Below, piece by piece: positions 35,445-43,873 of a DNA stretch of 64,000 bases. A model generated the notes under the pieces. The model was not told the DNA's origin. It ran no database searches and was given only the letters and a program-made list of their open reading frames with translations. Numbering within the stretch: position 1 is the stretch's first letter; the number at the start of each line of letters is the position of its first letter. Position numbers and translations under genes: made by a program. The stretch is from Mesorhizobium ciceri WSM4083 (GTDB lineage: Bacteria; Pseudomonadota; Alphaproteobacteria; Rhizobiales; Rhizobiaceae): NCBI RefSeq assembly GCF_000519305.1, contig NZ_JAFG01000006.1:62001-126000 (forward strand), read 5' to 3'.

Positions 35445-36185
35445 ATGCATCGCAACAAGATCGTTTCGCGCGAAGACTGGTTCCAGGCGCACAAGGCACA
35501 CCTGGCCCGCGAGAAGGAACTGACGCGGTTGCGCGAGCGTGTTGCCGCTGAACGGCGTGAACTGCCCTGGCTGAAGATCAGGAAGGATTATGTCTTCGAG
35601 ACCTGGCAAGGGCCGAAGAGACTGGCCGACCTGTTTGCCGGCAACAGCCAGCTGATCGTCTATCACTTCATGTTCGGGCCGGGCTGCGTCAATCATTGCG
35701 AGGGCTGCTCATTCCTTGCCGACCATATCGACGGCGCCAATCAGCATCTGCGGCATCACGACGTGTCGCTGGTCGTGGTTTCGCGCGCTCCACTGGCGGA
35801 ACTTCTGCCTTACAAGCAGCGCATGGGCTGGAAGTTCGACTGGGTGTCCTCCTATGCCTCGGATTTCAACTTCGACATGCAGGTCTCCTTCACCGACAAG
35901 CAGATCGCCGCCGGCGACACCACCTACAATTTCGAGACCCGTCCACGGACATCGAAGGAGCTTCCCGGCACCAGCGTTTTCTACCGGGACGAGACCGGCG
36001 ACATCTTCCTCACCTTCATGTCGCGCGCCCGCGGCGGCGAGGCGCAGATCGGCGCCTACGACTATCTCGACATGACGCCGAAGGGCCGCAACGAGAACGG
36101 CCCCTATCATGGACTGATGGATTGGGTGCGGCTGCACGATGAATATCAGGGCAAGCAAGCGGGGCAGGCGAGTTGCTGCGATTGA
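35445..36185 (+). CDS. DUF899 family thioredoxin-like protein
   Basis: A 246-residue protein. The DUF899 hallmarks are LIVYHFMFGPGCVNHCEGCS with the two Cys in CEGC, VVVSRAPLAELLPYKQRMGW and FYRDETGDIFLTF, and the C-terminal YDYLDMTPKGRNENGP. The fold is thioredoxin-like; enzymatic role unknown. The protein ends in SCCD. Probably single transcription unit. Confidence 0.88.
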   Translation: MHRNKIVSREDWFQAHKAHLAREKELTRLRERVAAERRELPWLKIRKDYVFETWQGPKRLADLFAGNSQLIVYHFMFGPGCVNHCEGCSFLADHIDGANQHLRHHDVSLVVVSRAPLAELLPYKQRMGWKFDWVSSYASDFNFDMQVSFTDKQIAAGDTTYNFETRPRTSKELPGTSVFYRDETGDIFLTFMSRARGGEAQIGAYDYLDMTPKGRNENGPYHGLMDWVRLHDEYQGKQAGQASCCD

Positions 36186-36247
36186 AGAGCGTTCCCGTCG
36201 GCCAAAACATGCGCTAAGGCTGCCGCTGATCGTTTAACGGTACTGCC

Positions 36248-36961
36248 ATGCGCTTCCCGGCCCTCCTCACCTGGCTCGCCTTCCCGGTCTATATCTGGCA
36301 AGGCCTCGGCGTGCGACGCCGCACCACGCGCATGCTGCCGGCGCAAGGGCCGGTCATGCACGAGATATCAGGCAAGGCGCCTGATATCTCGCTTCTGGTG
36401 CTGGGCGATTCCTCCGCCGCTTCGGTCGGCATCGGCAATTCGGAAGACGGGCTTGCCGCGCAACTCGCCGTGCTGATTTCACAAAGTACCGGCCGCGCCG
36501 TGCGCTGGCGGGCGGCCGGTTTCAATTCGGCAACGTCAGGCCAGATACGCGACCATGTCCTGCCCAATCTGTCGGCCGAACCGTGGACGCATATCGTGCT
36601 GGCCATCGGCACCAACGACACCAAGAATTTTCACTCCGTGCCGCGCTTCAAGAAGGAGTTCGGCGGCCTGCTCTACGGCCTGCGCGCCAAATGGCCGGAA
36701 GCACGCGTGGTGTGGTCGCCGGTGCTGGAGTTCACCCGGGCGCCGGCCATGCCGCCGCTGCTCGGAAAGATCCTCGAGATACGCGCCACCGACATGAACC
36801 GGATGGGCGAACGCCTTTGCCTGGAGCGCGGCGCGGTGCCGGCGCCGCGCCTGCCGATCACCAATCCGGAAGCCGGCTTTGCCTCGGACGGCTTTCACGC
36901 CTCGGAAGCAGGCTACCGGGCCTGGGCCGAGCATCTGGTTGGCCCGGTGCTTGGCAATTGA
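36248..36961 (+). CDS. SGNH/GDSL-family lipase or esterase
   Basis: A 237-residue hydrolase. Block I is LLVLGDSSAASVGIG with the nucleophile Ser; block III is LAIGTNDTKN; the catalytic Asp-His pair lies in FASDGFHASEAGYRAW near the C-terminus. The N-terminus LTWLAFPVYIWQG is hydrophobic and may anchor or export the protein. Substrate unknown. Confidence 0.85.
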   Translation: MRFPALLTWLAFPVYIWQGLGVRRRTTRMLPAQGPVMHEISGKAPDISLLVLGDSSAASVGIGNSEDGLAAQLAVLISQSTGRAVRWRAAGFNSATSGQIRDHVLPNLSAEPWTHIVLAIGTNDTKNFHSVPRFKKEFGGLLYGLRAKWPEARVVWSPVLEFTRAPAMPPLLGKILEIRATDMNRMGERLCLERGAVPAPRLPITNPEAGFASDGFHASEAGYRAWAEHLVGPVLGN

Positions 36962-36982
36962 GCGCCGACGACAAGTGCCGTC

Positions 36983-37144
36983 CTACGTCAAATGCCCGAG
37001 CACGGCCGCCAGGGAAATTGCGGCCATGGCGAGCAGTGCCAGCTTCCAGAAATCACCACGTCGCTTGAGGCCCGGCCAGCCAAGCGGCTTGATCAGCTGG
37101 ATGACCATGAAACCGACGATGACAAGGGCGAGGAATTTCGTCAT
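36983..37144 (-). CDS. Small membrane protein, 53 aa
   Basis: ATG at 37144 preceded by AAAGGCGG. The product begins MTKFLALVIVGFMVIQLIKP and ends KLALLAMAAISLAAVLGHLT, so it has two membrane spans joined by a basic loop (WPGLKRRGDFW). Low-entropy composition and a good ribosome binding site support a real gene. Function unknown; convergent with the SGNH hydrolase. Confidence 0.65.
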   Translation of the reverse strand: MTKFLALVIVGFMVIQLIKPLGWPGLKRRGDFWKLALLAMAAISLAAVLGHLT

Positions 37145-37260
37145 GCCGCCTTTGACCAGCAACGCGCCCGGCTGTCAAAGCACGTCGTTCATTGCCTGAG
37201 AAAGAACGGCGCCGCGATCCTGGGTCGGAACGCGGCGCCCGCCTGCGGCTGGCAAACGAT

Positions 37261-38208
37261 CTACTTCAGCGGCTTGAGGCCAGCCTCGATCGAAGCGCGC
37301 TTCGGTTCGAGGAATGGCGGCAGGGCAAGACTTTCCCCCAGTGTTTCCAGCGGCTCGTCGGCGGTGAAGCCCGGCCCGTCGGTGGCGATCTCGAACAGGA
37401 TGCCGTTCGGCTCGCGGAAATAGAGCGAGCGGAAGTAATAGCGCTCGACCTCGCCGCTCGACGGGAGGCGGAATTCGGCCAGCCGCGCCGTCCATTGATG
37501 CAGCGTTTCCTGGTCAGGCGCCCTGAAGGCAACATGGTGAACCGCACCGGCACCTTGCCGTGCCGGCGCCAGTCCCGGCTGCACCAGGACATGCAGCTCC
37601 GCCGCCGGCCCGCCCTCGCCCATTTCGAAGACGTGGACCTGGCCCTCCGGCGAGGCATAGTCGCGCGCCTTGCGCATGTTCATCACCGTGGTCACCACCG
37701 CCTCGGTGTTGGTGATGTCGGGAACGCTGATAACGATCGGCCCGAGCCCGCGTATCTGGTGCTCGGCCGGTACCGGGCTTTGCGCCCAGGGATGGCTGCC
37801 GCCCTTGCCGCCATCGCTGACCAGGCGCAGACGCTGGCCCTCGGGATCTTCGAAGTCCAGTGACGCATAACCGCCGATGTCGGCGATCTCTCCTGTTGCC
37901 AGGCCTTCGTCGGTCAAGTGTTGCTTCCACCAGGCAAGGCTCTCCTGGCTGCCGACCCTGAGGCTGGTCCGCACGATGCTGTGCGTGCCCCGCCGCTCGC
38001 GGCCGACCGGCCAGTCGAAGAAGGTAAGGTCGGTGCCCGGTGTCGCTTCGCCGTCGGCATAAAAGAGGTGGTAGGCCGAGGTGTCGTCCTGGTTTACGGT
38101 CTTCTTGACCAGCCGCAGACCCAGCACCTTCGTATAAAAATGAAGATTGCCAGGTGCATTGGCGGTGATGGCGGTGAGATGGTGGATACCTGTCAGTTGC
38201 AAGCTCAT
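37261..38208 (-). CDS. Ring-cleaving dioxygenase-like VOC protein
   Basis: A 315-residue protein with two vicinal-oxygen-chelate units. It starts [20 protein letters not shown], with the metal His in IHHLT, then [19 protein letters not shown]; the second unit has [19 protein letters not shown] and [18 protein letters not shown], where Glu would complete the metal site. This is the MhqO-type group annotated as ring-cleaving dioxygenase; true substrate unknown, and quinone or aldehyde detoxification is as likely. Confidence 0.85.
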   Translation of the reverse strand: MSLQLTGIHHLTAITANAPGNLHFYTKVLGLRLVKKTVNQDDTSAYHLFYADGEATPGTDLTFFDWPVGRERRGTHSIVRTSLRVGSQESLAWWKQHLTDEGLATGEIADIGGYASLDFEDPEGQRLRLVSDGGKGGSHPWAQSPVPAEHQIRGLGPIVISVPDITNTEAVVTTVMNMRKARDYASPEGQVHVFEMGEGGPAAELHVLVQPGLAPARQGAGAVHHVAFRAPDQETLHQWTARLAEFRLPSSGEVERYYFRSLYFREPNGILFEIATDGPGFTADEPLETLGESLALPPFLEPKRASIEAGLKPLK

Positions 38209-38521
38209 CGTCGTCTCCCTGCTGTTGGGGAAGAATTTTCTCCCTTCATATCAGACCTGCGGTCACCTCGCTGAAGGCCTCGTATTCCGACAGTCCGTCG
38301 CCGGAAGCTGAACAGCGGCGCCGAAAACAACGTCGTCGCCATGAACAATCGGAAGTCGCAAACCTGCCTTGAAGCACCGGTCGTTGCGGCGAAAAGCGAT
38401 GCCTTGCCTGCGGGGCGCGCACCGGCCGCACCTATTGTCTCGCGCCCTGACATCCTCCTGACAGACTGCTGTCAGGAGGGGTATGCGATAGTGCCTCTAC
38501 ACAGAGAGAGGAGACTTAGCC
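38209..38521. other. 313-bp gap with a palindrome and the 38522 gene promoter
   Basis: Between the divergent dioxygenase gene and the small DUF1127-like gene. It holds the palindrome at 38454-38479. No gene is convincing here; a short + strand frame from 38341 has no good start site. Confidence 0.5.
38454..38479. promoter_or_regulatory. Palindromic operator-like site, copy 1
   Basis: Perfect 11-bp arms CCTCCTGACAG and CTGTCAGGAGG around ACTG. It ends 42 bp before the start of the gene at 38522. A second copy with the same arms is at 39356. There is no T run, so it is more likely a protein-binding site than a terminator. Confidence 0.6.
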
Positions 38522-38689
38522 ATGAACGGTTACACCATTCTGCGCGGCATGCAGCACTATGTCGGCAAGATCCGCACGATACGCAACGAGATCCGCACCC
38601 AGCGGTTCATGAACTCGCTGCCGGCGGACATTCGCAAGGATATCGGTTGGCCGGACATGTATGCGGACCGCGGCCCTCGCGGCAATTAA
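38522..38689 (+). CDS. Small DUF1127-like protein, 55 aa
   Basis: ATG at 38522 preceded by AGAGAGGAGA. The protein begins MNGYTILRGMQHYVGKIRTI and contains RTQRFMNSLPADIRKDIGWP. The L..LP.DIRKDIGWPD pattern resembles the C-terminal part of DUF1127 proteins, which bind RNA or act in stress responses in alphaproteobacteria. It is just downstream of an operator-like palindrome and 84 bp before the DJ-1 gene, so the two may share a transcript. Confidence 0.7.
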   Translation: MNGYTILRGMQHYVGKIRTIRNEIRTQRFMNSLPADIRKDIGWPDMYADRGPRGN

Positions 38690-38773
38690 AGCCAATTTTT
38701 CGACCCGGCGATTGGACGTGGGCGCGTCAACGCCCAGATAACAGGTCCGGTGCGTGAGGATGGGAGCGAGCTT

Positions 38774-39364
38774 ATGCCCGAACAGAAGACGATCGGTTTC
38801 CTTTTCATCGAAGGTTTTGCCGACTGGGAGTATGGGCTGCTGGCGGCCTCGGCGGTCGAATGGTTCGGCGCCCGTGCCGTGTCGCTGACGCCTGATGGCA
38901 ACCCAGTGGCCGGGATCAGCGGCTTTCGGCTGACGCCCGATCGATCGGCCGGGGCGGATGACAATGACGATCTCGACGCCATCGCCGTCATCGGCTCCGA
39001 TGAGTGGGCCGGCAAGGCACCGCCGGATGTCGCCGATCTGCTCAATGCCGTTGCATCGCGCGGCGGCGTGGTCGGCGGTATCTGCGCGGGAACGCTGGCG
39101 CTGGCCCGCGCCGGCCTGTTCGAGAAGGCCAAGCATACCAGCAATGGCCGCGACTGGATCAATGGTCATGAGGCCGGCTATGCCGGCGACAGCCTCTATC
39201 AGGATGTGCCGCATGCCGTGGCCGACGGCAAAATTGTTTCCTCGCCCGGTTCGGCACCAGGCACCTTCGCACTCGCCTTTCTGAAGACGCTCTACCCCGA
39301 AAGAGGCAGCGATCTCGTGCAGATGCGAACGCTGTTCGCCAAGGAGTATGCTGAAGCCTCCTGA
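38774..39364 (+). CDS. DJ-1/PfpI family type 1 glutamine amidotransferase-like protein
   Basis: 196 residues from ATG at 38774 (GGGAGCGAG upstream); an in-frame GTG at 38750 is the alternative. It has the flavodoxin-like start KTIGFLFIEGFADWEYGLLA with the acidic residue of the site, and the nucleophile elbow VVGGICAGTLALARAGLF with Cys. C-terminal KIVSSPGSAPGTFALAFL fits the family. Roles in the family include chaperone, glyoxalase III and hydratase; specificity is unknown. Its stop codon lies inside the second palindrome. Confidence 0.85.
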   Translation: MPEQKTIGFLFIEGFADWEYGLLAASAVEWFGARAVSLTPDGNPVAGISGFRLTPDRSAGADDNDDLDAIAVIGSDEWAGKAPPDVADLLNAVASRGGVVGGICAGTLALARAGLFEKAKHTSNGRDWINGHEAGYAGDSLYQDVPHAVADGKIVSSPGSAPGTFALAFLKTLYPERGSDLVQMRTLFAKEYAEAS

Positions 39365-39383
39365 CAGTATGCTGTCAGGAGGC
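39356..39383. promoter_or_regulatory. Palindromic operator-like site, copy 2
   Basis: Perfect 12-bp arms GCCTCCTGACAG and CTGTCAGGAGGC around TATG. It overlaps the stop codon of the DJ-1 gene and lies 56 bp before the start at 39440. The arms are the same as at 38454. Confidence 0.6.
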
Positions 39384-39439
39384 GCGTGCAATGGTGCGAA
39401 CCTCAGACACCCGTGCATCGGCGGTCGAAAGGACGATCG

Positions 39440-39847
39440 ATGAAGAGTTGGAACGACAGACTGAACACGCCAGGCATCAACGGCGTCAAGCCGACGCCGC
39501 GCACGATGGCCGATGTCGTCGAGGGCCAGCCGATGTTGGTGCCGACAGCGCGCCAGGTCGATGATTTCATCCGCTCGATTCCCGAAGGCGTCGAGATGGA
39601 TGTGCGTGCGCTGCGGACAGCACTTGCCGTCGAGCATGGCGCCGAAGTGACATGCCCGGTCACCATAGGCTATCATTTGCGCACTGTTGCCGAAGCCGCC
39701 AACGAGGATCTCCAGCGCGGCATGACGCTGAGTGACGTGGCACCGTTCTGGCGCGTGCTCGATGCGAAAACGCCGACGACGAAGAAACTGTCCTTTGGAG
39801 CGGAGTTCGTCGCCGCGCAGCGCAAGCGCGAAGGGCTGAAACCATGA
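39440..39847 (+). CDS. Conserved hypothetical protein, 135 aa
   Basis: ATG at 39440 (MKSWNDRLNTPGINGVKPTP). The body reads RQVDDFIRSIPEGVEMDVRA, AEVTCPVTIGYHLRTVAEAA and APFWRVLDAKTPTTKKL. The IP.G...D...L and FWRVLD elements recall the DNA-binding part of Ada/MGMT-like proteins such as Atl1, but the match is weak and the PCHR-type active site is absent. Function not assigned. Confidence 0.65.
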   Translation: MKSWNDRLNTPGINGVKPTPRTMADVVEGQPMLVPTARQVDDFIRSIPEGVEMDVRALRTALAVEHGAEVTCPVTIGYHLRTVAEAANEDLQRGMTLSDVAPFWRVLDAKTPTTKKLSFGAEFVAAQRKREGLKP

Positions 39848-39848
39848 G

Positions 39849-39949
39849 GCATGCCGCCCAAAAGTGTTCTGCGGTTTTGGGATAGCGGCATGTGCGAAAA
39901 CACCATGCACGCCGCCCAAAGGTGGACGCCAGTTTTGGGCGACATGCAT
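39849..39949. repeat. Two tandem 45-bp palindromic units
   Basis: Unit A (39849-39892) and unit B (39905-39949) have the same plan: a GCATGCCGCCCAAA-type left arm and a TTTTGGG...GCATG-type right arm. They look like a dispersed intergenic repeat of rhizobia; they also lie directly before the WYL regulator and could fold into hairpins in its leader. Confidence 0.55.
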
Positions 39950-39974
39950 AGAGACAACGCCGAGGGACCATACG

Positions 39975-40694
39975 ATGCGCCGCGCCGACAGGCTCTTCCA
40001 GATCGTGCAGCATCTGCGCGGTGGCCGACTGGTCACCGCCCAGAAGCTCGGCACGTGGCTCGAGGTTTCCGAGCGAACCATCTATCGCGACATTGCCGAT
40101 CTGCAGTCGACCGGAGTGCCGATCGACGGCGAGGCCGGCGTTGGCTACATGATGAGGGAGGGGTTCGACCTTCCGCCGCTGATGTTCACGCGTGACGAGA
40201 TCGTCGCGCTGGTCGCCGGCGCCCGCATGGTGCGTGCCTTTGGCGGTGCCGCCATGGCGCGCGCCGCCGACGAAGCGCTGGTCAAGATCGGCGCCGTCCT
40301 GCCCGATGCCGAAAAGGACCGCATTGCCCGCACCGAGATCCACACGCCGATGTGGGTGGTCAGCGACGCTGCCCGCGAGGCCATCGACCTGATCGAGCGC
40401 GCGGTCGAAAAGCGCCAGGTGCTGACCATCGACTATTCCGACGAGGCCGGCCGCGGCACCGCCCGCGATATCCGCCCGCTCGGCCTGTGGTTCTGGGGAA
40501 AGGTGTGGACGCTGGTCGCCTGGTGCGAGATGCGCGACGATTTCCGCGCCTTCCGCATCGATCGCATCGCCTCGGTGGTCATCGCCGGCCGCATCTTCAA
40601 GCCGGAGCGCGGCAAGCAGCTTGCCGACTTCTACCGCGCGGTGGAGCGCAGCGAGGATTATGGCATGGCGCCGGATCGCGCGGCGCGCAGCTGA
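39975..40694 (+). CDS. YafY-type HTH–WYL transcriptional regulator
   Basis: 239 residues from ATG at 39975 (GAGGGACC upstream). The N-terminal winged helix reads RRADRLFQIVQHLRGGRLVT and LEVSERTIYRDIADLQSTG. The C-terminal WYL domain contains IDYSDEAGRGTARDIRPLGL and WFWGKVWTLVAWCEMRDDFR, with R-X-D-R-I. WYL domains sense ligands, often nucleotides or nucleic acid. It may regulate the neighbouring 38522-39847 genes through the two palindromes (inference from proximity). Confidence 0.88.
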   Translation: MRRADRLFQIVQHLRGGRLVTAQKLGTWLEVSERTIYRDIADLQSTGVPIDGEAGVGYMMREGFDLPPLMFTRDEIVALVAGARMVRAFGGAAMARAADEALVKIGAVLPDAEKDRIARTEIHTPMWVVSDAAREAIDLIERAVEKRQVLTIDYSDEAGRGTARDIRPLGLWFWGKVWTLVAWCEMRDDFRAFRIDRIASVVIAGRIFKPERGKQLADFYRAVERSEDYGMAPDRAARS

Positions 40695-40710
40695 AACCTG
40701 ACGCAGCTAC

Positions 40711-40740
40711 AAAAAAAGCCCGCTCGAAGCGGGCTTTCTT
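40711..40740. terminator. Bidirectional terminator
   Basis: AAAGCCCGCT and AGCGGGCTTT around CGA, with an A run on the left and TTTCTT on the right. It serves the WYL regulator (+) and trcR (-). Confidence 0.85.
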
Positions 40741-40756
40741 GGAATATCAGACAACC

Positions 40757-41452
40757 TTACTCGTCGTCGTCATTGTCCGTGTTCTTCGACTTCAAGGCCG
40801 AGAGCTTGGCGAACACGGCGTTGGCGTCGAGTTCGGCGTCCTCGTCCTTCGGCTTTTCGGGAGCCGGCACCAGCCGCTCGGTCAGGGCCGCCGGCAGCAG
40901 CGTGTCGCCGACCGGCTGCGCCTGTTCGCGGCCGCGGGAGGCGCGATTGACTTCCATGTCGAGGTCGATCTGCGAGGCGAGGCCCAACGTGACCGGATCC
41001 ATCGGCTGCAGATTGGCCGAATTCCAGTGCTTGCGGTCACGGATCTGTTCGATCGTCGACTTGGTGGTGCCGACGAGACGCGAGATCTGCGCGTCCTTGA
41101 GCTCGGGGTGGTTGCGCACCAGCCACAGAATCGCGTTCGGCCGGTCCTGGCGCTTCGACAGCGGCGTGTAGCGCGGACCCTTGCGCTTGGATTCGGGCAC
41201 CCGCACCTTGGGGTCCGAAAGCTTCAGGCGCTGGTTCGGGTCCTTCTCGGCACGGGCGATCTCGTCGCGGGTCAGCTGTCCGGTCATGATCGGGTCCATG
41301 CCCTTGATGCCTTGCGCCGCTTCGCCATCGGCGATTGCCTTGACCTCGAGCGGATGCAGTCCGCAGAACTGCGCGATCTGCTCGAAGGAAAGTGCGGTAT
41401 TGTCGACCAGCCAGACGGCGGTCGCCTTGGGCATCAGCAGCGTATTGGCCAT
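40757..41452 (-). CDS. trcR: Cell cycle transcriptional regulator TrcR (DUF1013)
   Basis: 231 residues from ATG at 41452. The DUF1013 signature is clear: MPKATAVWLVDNTALSFEQI, HPLEVKAIADGEAAQGIKGM and LVGTTKSTIEQIRDRKHWN, two HTH-like segments. In Caulobacter the family member TrcR is linked to cell-cycle transcription; it is near universal in alphaproteobacteria. The C-terminus is acidic (DNDDDE). Confidence 0.88.
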   Translation of the reverse strand: MANTLLMPKATAVWLVDNTALSFEQIAQFCGLHPLEVKAIADGEAAQGIKGMDPIMTGQLTRDEIARAEKDPNQRLKLSDPKVRVPESKRKGPRYTPLSKRQDRPNAILWLVRNHPELKDAQISRLVGTTKSTIEQIRDRKHWNSANLQPMDPVTLGLASQIDLDMEVNRASRGREQAQPVGDTLLPAALTERLVPAPEKPKDEDAELDANAVFAKLSALKSKNTDNDDDE

Positions 41453-41761
41453 TTTTACAAATCCTTCTCGTTCGCCCGCGTTCCCGCGCGGGCGGTGGTT
41501 TAGAGCCACCAAAATGGGAAATTCGCGGTCTGTATAACCGCTCTCGGGTCGTTTCGCAACGTTTTTGGAGCAAAGACCGCACCGCGTGCGCTGCGCGCTC
41601 CCAAGACCGCCAGATCGCCCGGAGCGCGGCCGCCCCTGTTCGATGGACGGCGCAAAAATCGCGCATCAGCTTTCCGGCCTGTCGGTAATCGGCCCGACAG
41701 CTCCACCTTATCCCGGTTCGAAAGTCTCGAAACGGGGTGCCGGTCCAGTTGTCATCCAGGT
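41453..41761. other. 309-bp gap with the trcR promoter region
   Basis: Between the trcR start and the stop of the unknown gene at 41762. A GC-rich hairpin, CGCCCGCG/CGCGGGCG, lies at about 41473-41494 in the trcR leader. No convincing gene or repeat elsewhere. Confidence 0.45.
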
Positions 41762-42592
41762 TCAGTAAAACGGCGAATATGGCTCCAACTCCGCTCGCGT
41801 GAAGATGGAAATGGGGTGGTCAATTCGCGCGACAACGCCCGCCCCCAAATTGATGCCCGTCCCCTCGCAAACACTAAAGACTTTCGACCGCGTTCCGATC
41901 AGCACATGGACCGGTTTTCCTGCCTGGACGGGGTATGTACTGTTGTGAATGAAAAGGACCCCGCTCGCTTGTAGCGTGTCGTGCGCATTGCCGTTGCTGC
42001 TCGAAATTTCGACGTAGTCGCGACCTGCGAATGAATTGTTCGTCCAGATGCCGACAACTCCTTCCACCGAGAGCCAACCATTCGCCCAGCCTTCCGCATC
42101 GCGCGGATAGTTTTGTCTGAACAGGCGATAGGTCACGCGGTCCGATAGCCAGAAAACCGTCACGTAGCCGTCCATGTCCGGCACATAGGTGAACCAGATG
42201 CCGGTCTCGCTCGTTGCGCGCAGGCCATCCGAATCGTATGGATCCAGATTGTTGGCACTGACGAAATCCATTGAGAGCGGTACCGGATCGGTCACGGCAT
42301 GATCGTAGAGTTGGGTGAGCGTCCACCGTCCACTATAGTTGAACCACTTGTCGAAGTAGGTTCCTCGATCGACCGTGTTCAGGTCGATCCTCTGCAATTC
42401 CCCCCGTTCGACCGGGCCAAAAGGAACGGGCCCCAGGTCCGGTATATCGAGGCGTGGTATCATAACCGTGCTGGTCGCTGGTCGTTGCGACAATCTGCCT
42501 AGATCGAGCAAGGATCCTGTTTTGCCAACCGCCGATCGCACGTTCCGTGCAATCAGGTCCGCCCGATAGTCTCGCCGATAGCTAGTCGTCAT
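41762..42592 (-). CDS. Unknown beta-rich protein, 276 aa or shorter
   Basis: The frame codes for a folded-looking protein: WTLTQLYDHAVTDPVPLSMD, GIWFTYVPDMDGYVTVFWLS, GWLSVEGVVGIWTNNSFAG, GKPVHVLIGTRSKVFSVC. No signal peptide or known motif. The start is uncertain. ATG at 42592 lies inside a CATATG palindrome that is probably an operator, with flanks shared with the promoter of the autotransporter gene. GTG at 42541 or ATG at 42463 would put the start downstream of that site. No clear ribosome binding site helps decide. Confidence 0.5.
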   Translation of the reverse strand: MTTSYRRDYRADLIARNVRSAVGKTGSLLDLGRLSQRPATSTVMIPRLDIPDLGPVPFGPVERGELQRIDLNTVDRGTYFDKWFNYSGRWTLTQLYDHAVTDPVPLSMDFVSANNLDPYDSDGLRATSETGIWFTYVPDMDGYVTVFWLSDRVTYRLFRQNYPRDAEGWANGWLSVEGVVGIWTNNSFAGRDYVEISSSNGNAHDTLQASGVLFIHNSTYPVQAGKPVHVLIGTRSKVFSVCEGTGINLGAGVVARIDHPISIFTRAELEPYSPFY

Positions 42593-42598
42593 ATGACG
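42587..42598. promoter_or_regulatory. CATATG palindrome, weaker copy, with shared flank
   Basis: CGTCATATGACG, 14 bp when the outer T/A pair is counted. The sequence CGCCGCTTTGTG starts exactly 15 bp after its CATATG, the same spacing as beside the 28-bp palindrome at 45161. Confidence 0.55.
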
Positions 42599-42905
42599 AG
42601 GGTCCGCCGCTTTGTGCCGCCAATGACCGCTTGCGGAAGCCGGACTGTTACAGCGGGGATACACATTCCCTTTGGCTAATTTACCGACGAGCGGGGCGGC
42701 AAGCCGCACGAAAACCGCCGGCCCGAGCTGCCTTTGCACAGCCGGCCATGTTGGCCCGGCGCGACATGCCGGCAGCAGCAAAGAGCCGGCTTTCGAGATT
42801 GATCTCAGGGATCAGGTTGTCGGCACCGAAGGTCCGCCTCTAGACCGCGCCAACTGGCCGATCCGACCATGACAGCGGTCTCGCCACGAAGTGCAGAAGG
42901 CACGA
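42599..42905. other. Gap of about 310 bp between the unknown genes at 41762 and 42906
   Basis: Contains the flank of the CATATG site near 42605-42616 and otherwise no gene, hairpin terminator or repeat that I can support. Confidence 0.4.
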
Positions 42906-43187
42906 TTAATCGACGAGTTGATTTGGCCTACCACCATCCATCTTGCTTTTGTGGATACGCTCCAGAATTGCGCGGGCAGCCTCGGCTCGTTCCTTCGGCC
43001 GCCCGGTCAGATGCTGGCCTCCCAGTGAAGCCGGCATCTCCATCTCGCAATCCCAGACCGTCCATGCGTTGGTCGGGTCGAGTATGCAAACGTACCTCTG
43101 GCGCCTTTTTCCATCGGTCAACTCAGGTGCTCCGACATCGGGGCGGAGGATAGGATTTGGCGGAACCAGTGCATGAACGCTCCACAC
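42906..43187 (-). CDS. Possible small hypothetical protein, 93 aa
   Basis: GTG at 43187 starts 1 bp after the stop of the upstream periplasmic protein gene. The coding sense is plausible in the last 60 residues: RQRYVCILDPTNAWTVWDCE, HLTGRPKERAEAARAILERI. Upstream in-frame sequence is a low-complexity Arg-rich shadow and is left out. No known family. Confidence 0.4.
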   Translation of the reverse strand: MWSVHALVPPNPILRPDVGAPELTDGKRRQRYVCILDPTNAWTVWDCEMEMPASLGGQHLTGRPKERAEAARAILERIHKSKMDGGRPNQLVD

Positions 43188-43188
43188 G

Positions 43189-43863
43189 CTACGGCTTGAC
43201 CGGTTTGGTTGCTTTCTTCGGCTGTACGGCCATCGACGGCCCCTCCGGCGGCGGGCCGGCGGCGTCCGGCTTCGACTGCTCTGCCACCGGCGTGTCGGGC
43301 GCTTGCGGGCCACCTGATGTCAGGTTGACGGACACGCCATAGATCTTCCACTGCCGGTCGGCCGGCTCGAACATAAGCTCGAAATTGACCTGCAAGGGTA
43401 CCGACGGGAAGAAGCCCGCCATGTGCAGCATGCCGTTCGGCTCGATCTGCGGCAGCAAAGTCAGTTGCGGCTCGAGCACCGCGACGGCGCCGAAGTCGAG
43501 CGCCTGCTTGCGCTGGTTGGCGAAGATGTCGCCGAGCTGTGCGGCACTGTTGGCCTGGAAATTCGGCGAGCCGAGATCGCGCAGCACCGTGTAATTGCCG
43601 GTCTTGTTGGCCTGGTCGAGCGCCAAAAGCGCACTGCGGATCAGGATCAGCACGCCGTTGCGGTCAATGCCGGCGGGCCGCGCCGCCTTTTGCCCCACCC
43701 GCTTTTCCTTGGTTTGCGCATGCGCGGGCTGCGCAGGCACCGCGGCGGCCATCAGCGCGATGGCCAATGCGGCGAAAAAACCGCGGGCGCCCGAAGTCCG
43801 CCAACCGGGCGCCCGCCACTGCAACGGCACGGAATGCTGAAGCCCCAAACCCCGCATCATCAT
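43189..43863 (-). CDS. Periplasmic protein of unknown function
   Basis: 224 residues with a signal peptide: an n-region to GWRTSGARG, hydrophobic core FFAALAIALMAAAVP and likely cleavage at AHA/QT. The mature part holds GVLILIRSALLALDQANKTG, LRDLGSPNFQANSAAQLGDI and PLQVNFELMFEPADRQWKIY, which looks like a small NTF2/SnoaL-like alpha+beta fold (inference). The C-terminal tail is Pro/Ala/Lys rich. Ends 10 bp upstream of the autotransporter's stop. Confidence 0.7.
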   Translation of the reverse strand: MMMRGLGLQHSVPLQWRAPGWRTSGARGFFAALAIALMAAAVPAQPAHAQTKEKRVGQKAARPAGIDRNGVLILIRSALLALDQANKTGNYTVLRDLGSPNFQANSAAQLGDIFANQRKQALDFGAVAVLEPQLTLLPQIEPNGMLHMAGFFPSVPLQVNFELMFEPADRQWKIYGVSVNLTSGGPQAPDTPVAEQSKPDAAGPPPEGPSMAVQPKKATKPVKP

Positions 43864-43873
43864 CCCGGCCGCG

